From: CAWBAT01 sp046331665
GTDB taxonomy: Bacteria; Acidobacteriota; Terriglobia; Versatilivoradales; Versatilivoraceae
Direction: 5' to 3'
Assembly (NCBI GenBank): GCA_046331665.1
Contig: JAXLQK010000021.1
Location: 58,633 to 122,632 of the forward strand
Length of the DNA: 64,000 bases
Shown: positions 60,873 to 64,000 of the stretch, one piece after another
Numbering within the stretch: position 1 is the stretch's first letter
Layout: each line of letters begins with the position of its first letter
Made by a program: the position numbers and the translations under genes
The notes under the pieces: model-generated
Database searches by the model: none
Seen by the model: only the letters and a program-made list of their open reading frames with translations
Told to the model about the DNA's origin: nothing

Positions 60873-61741
60873 AAGTTGAAAAAAGGTTTCCGAGTGGTTT
60901 CCTGCTCGAGGCAGAACTTGAGCTTCCTGCAGATCCGCCCATGGTCACCGTATTGTTCGGGCCCTCCGCTTCTGGGAAGACAACTCTTTTGCGTTGTTTA
61001 GCTGGCCTTGATAAACCAGATCGCGGCATTATTCGTCATGGGAAAGATGCCTGGTTCGATTCTGAACGAGGGGTATGGCAACAGCCTCAGCGGCGTCGAC
61101 TTGGCTACCTTTTTCAGGAATATGCCCTGTTTCCTCATCAGACCGTGCGCCAGAACCTTGAGTATGGATTGCCTGGCGGAAGCCGAGTCGAGCGTGGAAC
61201 TCGCCTCAATCCCTTGATCGACTTATTCCAGCTTGCCGGGCTGCAGGATCGCTATCCTCGCCAACTTTCCGGCGGAGAGAAGCAGCGGGTAGCTTTGGCC
61301 CGAGCGCTCGCCCCCCGGCCTCAGCTCCTATTGCTGGATGAACCTCTCTCGGCATTGGATGCACCGTCGCGGGGTCGCTTGAGAAATGACCTTCGACAGA
61401 TCCTGAATCACATCGCGGTTCCGACGCTGCTGGTGACCCATGATCGGGTTGAGGCCCTTGCCTTGGGTGACCGGTTGGCGGTTTTAGCCGATGGCCGGAT
61501 CCAACAGATAGGACCCGTTCAGGATGTTTTTAGTCTTCCCGCCAATCACACTGTCGCCCAATCGGTGGGAATGGATACTTTAGTTCCAGGAGAAATCATT
61601 GGAGAGCACAATGGACTGATAAGCGTTCGGGCTGGGCCGGTCGAATTCAACTGTATTGATCCAGGCGACCTTGACGGCCAGGAAGTTTACGTTTGTATTC
61701 GCGGAGAGGACGTTCTCTTGGAACGAGGAAGCCCAAGTTGA
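60851..61741 (+). CDS. modC: molybdate ABC transporter ATPase, C-terminal TOBE domain frameshifted
   Basis: Open frame of 296 residues. Walker A FGPSASGKTTLLRCL (36-50), Q-loop YLFQEYALFPHQT, signature RQLSGGEKQRVALARAL (137-153), Walker B LLLLDEPLSALD (159-170). The TOBE/Mop tail begins (VPGEIIGEHNGL) and stops at 61739-61741. It resumes in another frame after removal of one T (SPSDSARNHLSGRITSILPE) and, after a further change near the GGGG at 61817, ends LVTRQSCEEMGLIVGDTITA then VIKATAVHLVSRSP to TAA 61949-61951. The intact protein would be about 365 residues. ATPase part is whole, so function may remain; molybdate regulation by the tail may be lost. Confidence 0.9.
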   Translation: MADDFVLKVEKRFPSGFLLEAELELPADPPMVTVLFGPSASGKTTLLRCLAGLDKPDRGIIRHGKDAWFDSERGVWQQPQRRRLGYLFQEYALFPHQTVRQNLEYGLPGGSRVERGTRLNPLIDLFQLAGLQDRYPRQLSGGEKQRVALARALAPRPQLLLLDEPLSALDAPSRGRLRNDLRQILNHIAVPTLLVTHDRVEALALGDRLAVLADGRIQQIGPVQDVFSLPANHTVAQSVGMDTLVPGEIIGEHNGLISVRAGPVEFNCIDPGDLDGQEVYVCIRGEDVLLERGSPS

Positions 61742-61956
61742 TAGCGCACGCAATCATTTGTCAGGCCGCATCACCTCGATCCTCCCTGAAGGCGGTGGTT
61801 CGGGTGTTCTGAATGCGGGGTCCTTTGCATTCCTCTGGTCACGCGACAGTCTTGCGAAGAGATGGGTCTCATAGTAGGAGATACGATCACCGCGGTCATC
61901 AAGGCTACCGCGGTTCATTTAGTGTCACGAAGCCCAGCCATTGTGAAGTAAAGATC

Positions 61957-63201
61957 ATGGAACTGACCAATACACTTCAGCATTTGTGCATCGCCCTGGG
62001 ACTAGGTCTTATCGTGGGACTCCAGCGCGAGCATGTCGCTTCTCGCCTGGCCGGAATTCGAACATTTCCCATGGTAACGATTCTGGGAACGGTATGCGCC
62101 ATGCTCGGCCAAAGCTTGGGAGGATGGCTGGTCGCATTGGGGCTCTTGTCTTTGGCAGGGATGATCATTGTAGGAAATGTGGCGGAGCTACGTGGAGAAT
62201 CGCCCGATCCTGGCTTGACCACTGAAGTCTCCATGCTGTTGATGTACGCCGTTGGAGCTTATCTCGTTGTTGGACACACAGAAGTGGCCATCGCCATTGG
62301 TGGAGGAGTGGCTGTCCTACTTCAGGCAAAAGACCCCATGCATCGGCTCACGGCGAAGCTGGGGGATGAAGACCTGAAAGCGATTATGCAGTTTGCCCTG
62401 CTCTCCCTGGTTATTCTTCCGGTGCTGCCCAATAAGGTTTACGGCCCTTACGCAGTTCTCAATCCCTATCAAATCTGGCTGATGGTTTGCTTGATCGTGG
62501 GGATTAGCCTCGGTGGCTACATCGTCTACAAGTTTGTCGGTGAAGGAGCAGGCGTTCTTCTCGGCGGGGTACTCGGCGGCCTAATTTCAAGTACAGCCAC
62601 AACCGTAAGCTATTCGCGCCGCAGCTCGGAATCCCCCGGAATCAGCCCTGTCGCATCCATCGTCATCATGCTTGCATCGGCCATTGTCTTCGTCCGGGTC
62701 CTTTTGATTGTCGGGCTCCTTTCCCCTGCCTTTTTTCCGATTGCCTTGCCCCCGATGCTTATCATGCTCAGCGTCTTCTTGCTCTTCTCGCTAGGAATCT
62801 GGTTCTGGGCGCGCGGAGAGAGGAATCGAATGCCCGTTCAGGGAAATCCTTCGGAGCTTGGACCTGCCTTATGGTTTGGCTTTCTTTTCGCGCTCGTGCT
62901 GCTGGCAGTGGCAGCTGCCAAAGCGCGCCTGGGTCAGGCCGGACTCTATTTCGTTGCCGGCCTATCCGGATTAACCGACATGGACGCCATTTCTCTCTCC
63001 ACGACACAATTGGTCAACGCAGGCCGACTCGGCATGGATACAGGATGGCGGGTCATTCTGGTTGCCGCCATGTCCAATCTGGTTTTTAAGGCTGGTGTGA
63101 TCCTGGTGTTAGGCCACCGACAATTGTTGACCCGTGTAGGAACACTCTATGGACTTTCATTGATCGCAGGAACTCTACTCTTCTTCTATTGGCCTTCCTG
63201 A
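61957..63201 (+). CDS. MgtC/SapB-DUF4010 integral membrane protein
   Basis: Protein of 414 residues from ATG 61957. N-terminal MgtC-like part (LGLGLIVGLQREHVASRLAG, RTFPMVTILGTVCAMLGQSL) and a C-terminal DUF4010 part (GVLGGLISSTATTVSYSRRS, AGLYFVAGLSGLTDMDAISL with STTQLVNAG). About twelve helices. Function of this fused family is unproven; MgtC is linked to Mg and acid stress. An upstream frame to 61813 is really the frameshifted end of modC. Starts 5 bases after the true modC end, so it may belong to the mod transcript. Confidence 0.85.
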   Translation: MELTNTLQHLCIALGLGLIVGLQREHVASRLAGIRTFPMVTILGTVCAMLGQSLGGWLVALGLLSLAGMIIVGNVAELRGESPDPGLTTEVSMLLMYAVGAYLVVGHTEVAIAIGGGVAVLLQAKDPMHRLTAKLGDEDLKAIMQFALLSLVILPVLPNKVYGPYAVLNPYQIWLMVCLIVGISLGGYIVYKFVGEGAGVLLGGVLGGLISSTATTVSYSRRSSESPGISPVASIVIMLASAIVFVRVLLIVGLLSPAFFPIALPPMLIMLSVFLLFSLGIWFWARGERNRMPVQGNPSELGPALWFGFLFALVLLAVAAAKARLGQAGLYFVAGLSGLTDMDAISLSTTQLVNAGRLGMDTGWRVILVAAMSNLVFKAGVILVLGHRQLLTRVGTLYGLSLIAGTLLFFYWPS

Positions 63202-63337
63202 TCGGAGTCACACTCGGCATCTTGGATTCGCTTGACTACGAGCAGGATGGACTCAACAATGGTAGTGTGTGATTGGCAGCCAATGAAAAGTGGCGCCCTC
63301 ATCGCCTGTATGATTAACCTTTTCACTCTCACCTCCC

Positions 63338-64000
63338 ATGAATTCCATAGAACGTGTTCTGGCGGCCATTGAGCTTCGTATTCCAGATCGAGTCCCGGTG
63401 GATCTTCACAACTTTCAACCCGCGGCTTACGCAACCGGAATCTCTCTAAGCGAAGTCTTTCGTAATGGAGAGCTCTTGGCCGAAGCAATGCTCAAGGCCT
63501 GGAAGGAATTTGGACATGACATGATTTTGCTCGAGAACGGGACGGCCTGTAACGCCCAGGCGTGCGGGGCATCCGTCGTCTATCGCGAGGACTCTGCCCC
63601 GGCGGTTGAGAAGCCGTTAATTGAGCGGTTGGAAGAAGTGGCAACGTTGTCCATACCGGATCCTTATACAACGTTCCCCATGTGCGAAATCTTAAAAGCC
63701 ACTCGTATTTTGTCCGAGGAGATCGGGGACAAAGTCTGGATTTGTGCGCGAGCCGATCAGGGGCCGATGGACCTTGCCGCCCAATTGCGGGGCTTAAATG
63801 AATGGATGCTGGACATCGCCCTCGGAGAACAGGGCGAATTCATTCACGCGCTTCTCGATTACTGCCGACGTGTTGCCACGCGTTATGCGTATGCCCTGAT
63901 CGAATGTGGCGGGCATTCCACGTCGATTGGCGAACCGTTGGCCGGTCCCGACCTTCTGTCGCCAAAACATTACCGTGAGTACCCCTGGCGCCACGAAAGG
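63338..64000 (+). CDS. uroporphyrinogen-decarboxylase-family protein, cut by window end
   Basis: 221 codons are open to the right edge. Start ATG 63338 gives MNSIERVLAAIELRIPDRVP, the usual UroD-family beginning (R..AA..GE.PDRVPV). Further features: LKAWKEFGHDMILLENGTAC with the C-x3-C NAQACGAS, then LSIPDPYTTFPMCEILKATR, and RADQGPMDLAAQLRGLNEWM. These look more like the methyltransferase branch (MtaA/CmuA-like, corrinoid or thiol methyl transfer) than heme-making HemE, which starts differently. The active-site C-terminal half is outside the window. Confidence 0.8.
   Translation, partial: MNSIERVLAAIELRIPDRVPVDLHNFQPAAYATGISLSEVFRNGELLAEAMLKAWKEFGHDMILLENGTACNAQACGASVVYREDSAPAVEKPLIERLEEVATLSIPDPYTTFPMCEILKATRILSEEIGDKVWICARADQGPMDLAAQLRGLNEWMLDIALGEQGEFIHALLDYCRRVATRYAYALIECGGHSTSIGEPLAGPDLLSPKHYREYPWRHER

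Noticed and set aside
61813..61956. 48-residue N-terminal extension of the MgtC/DUF4010 protein
   Set aside because: This DNA carries the frameshifted ModC tail (GDTITAVIKATAVHLV); a natural start follows at 61957.
1..64000. tRNA, rRNA, transposase or integrase genes
   Set aside because: None recognised on either strand; mobility is suggested only for the four-helix-bundle cassette.

Overview
This window looks like a chromosomal segment of an Acidobacteriota-type bacterium. The evidence is a set of families common in that phylum: a TonB-receptor-like barrel with a carboxypeptidase-regulatory N-domain, a TolB/TPR protein with the acidobacterial N-domain, and a PSCyt/DUF1549/DUF1553 plus DUF1501 pair. 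This placement is inference; there is no rRNA or tRNA gene to anchor it.

Layout. 0.3-3.4 kb: TPR regulator-like protein and aspartate kinase. 3.9-6.7 kb: two frameshifted genes, a tandem universal stress protein and an unknown secreted protein. 6.7-16.3 kb, minus strand: a compact operon with a 23-CXXCH and a 40-CXXCH multiheme cytochrome, an outer-membrane barrel, a secreted protein, a membrane protein with many His (b-cytochrome-like), a 43-residue protein and a TPR protein. It resembles a porin-cytochrome electron conduit. 16.4-22.6 kb, plus strand and divergent: a promoter bracketed by two Fur-box-like palindromes, a 22-residue Cys peptide, an outer-membrane porin, a two-domain multicopper oxidase related to ceruloplasmin, an FMN-binding protein, ApbE (which attaches the FMN) and a membrane protein. 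Together these two back-to-back units form a redox and iron island.

22.6-27.7 kb: GH78-like rhamnosidase, AviRa-like methyltransferase, ankyrin and DUF4136 proteins. 28.2-33.5 kb: PSCyt1/DUF1549/DUF1553 and DUF1501 genes interrupted by a four-helix-bundle gene flanked by inverted repeats. 33.9-35.6 kb: LEA-like 11-mer-repeat protein, monoheme cytochrome and pilin-like protein. 35.6-42.2 kb: sugar-type ABC transporter (one permease broken) facing a cyclase-family and an Ldh-family gene. 42.5-47.9 kb: GalT, ECF sigma with zinc-finger anti-sigma, OsmC, a tiny membrane peptide that may be a selenoprotein, TPR and Gly-rich secreted proteins. 48.1-54.6 kb: MetE-core, PhnD-like, acyl-CoA-dehydrogenase-like, Cys-less OsmC, glutathione peroxidase and aldehyde dehydrogenase. 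54.7-58.1 kb: TonB-receptor-like protein. 58.2-61.95 kb: molybdate regulator and modABC. 62-64 kb: MgtC/DUF4010 membrane protein and a UroD-family gene cut by the window end.

Frameshifts recur in five otherwise recognisable genes (universal stress protein, unknown protein, ABC permease, TPR signal peptide, modC tail). This is either real decay or indel error in the assembly; the sequence alone does not decide.
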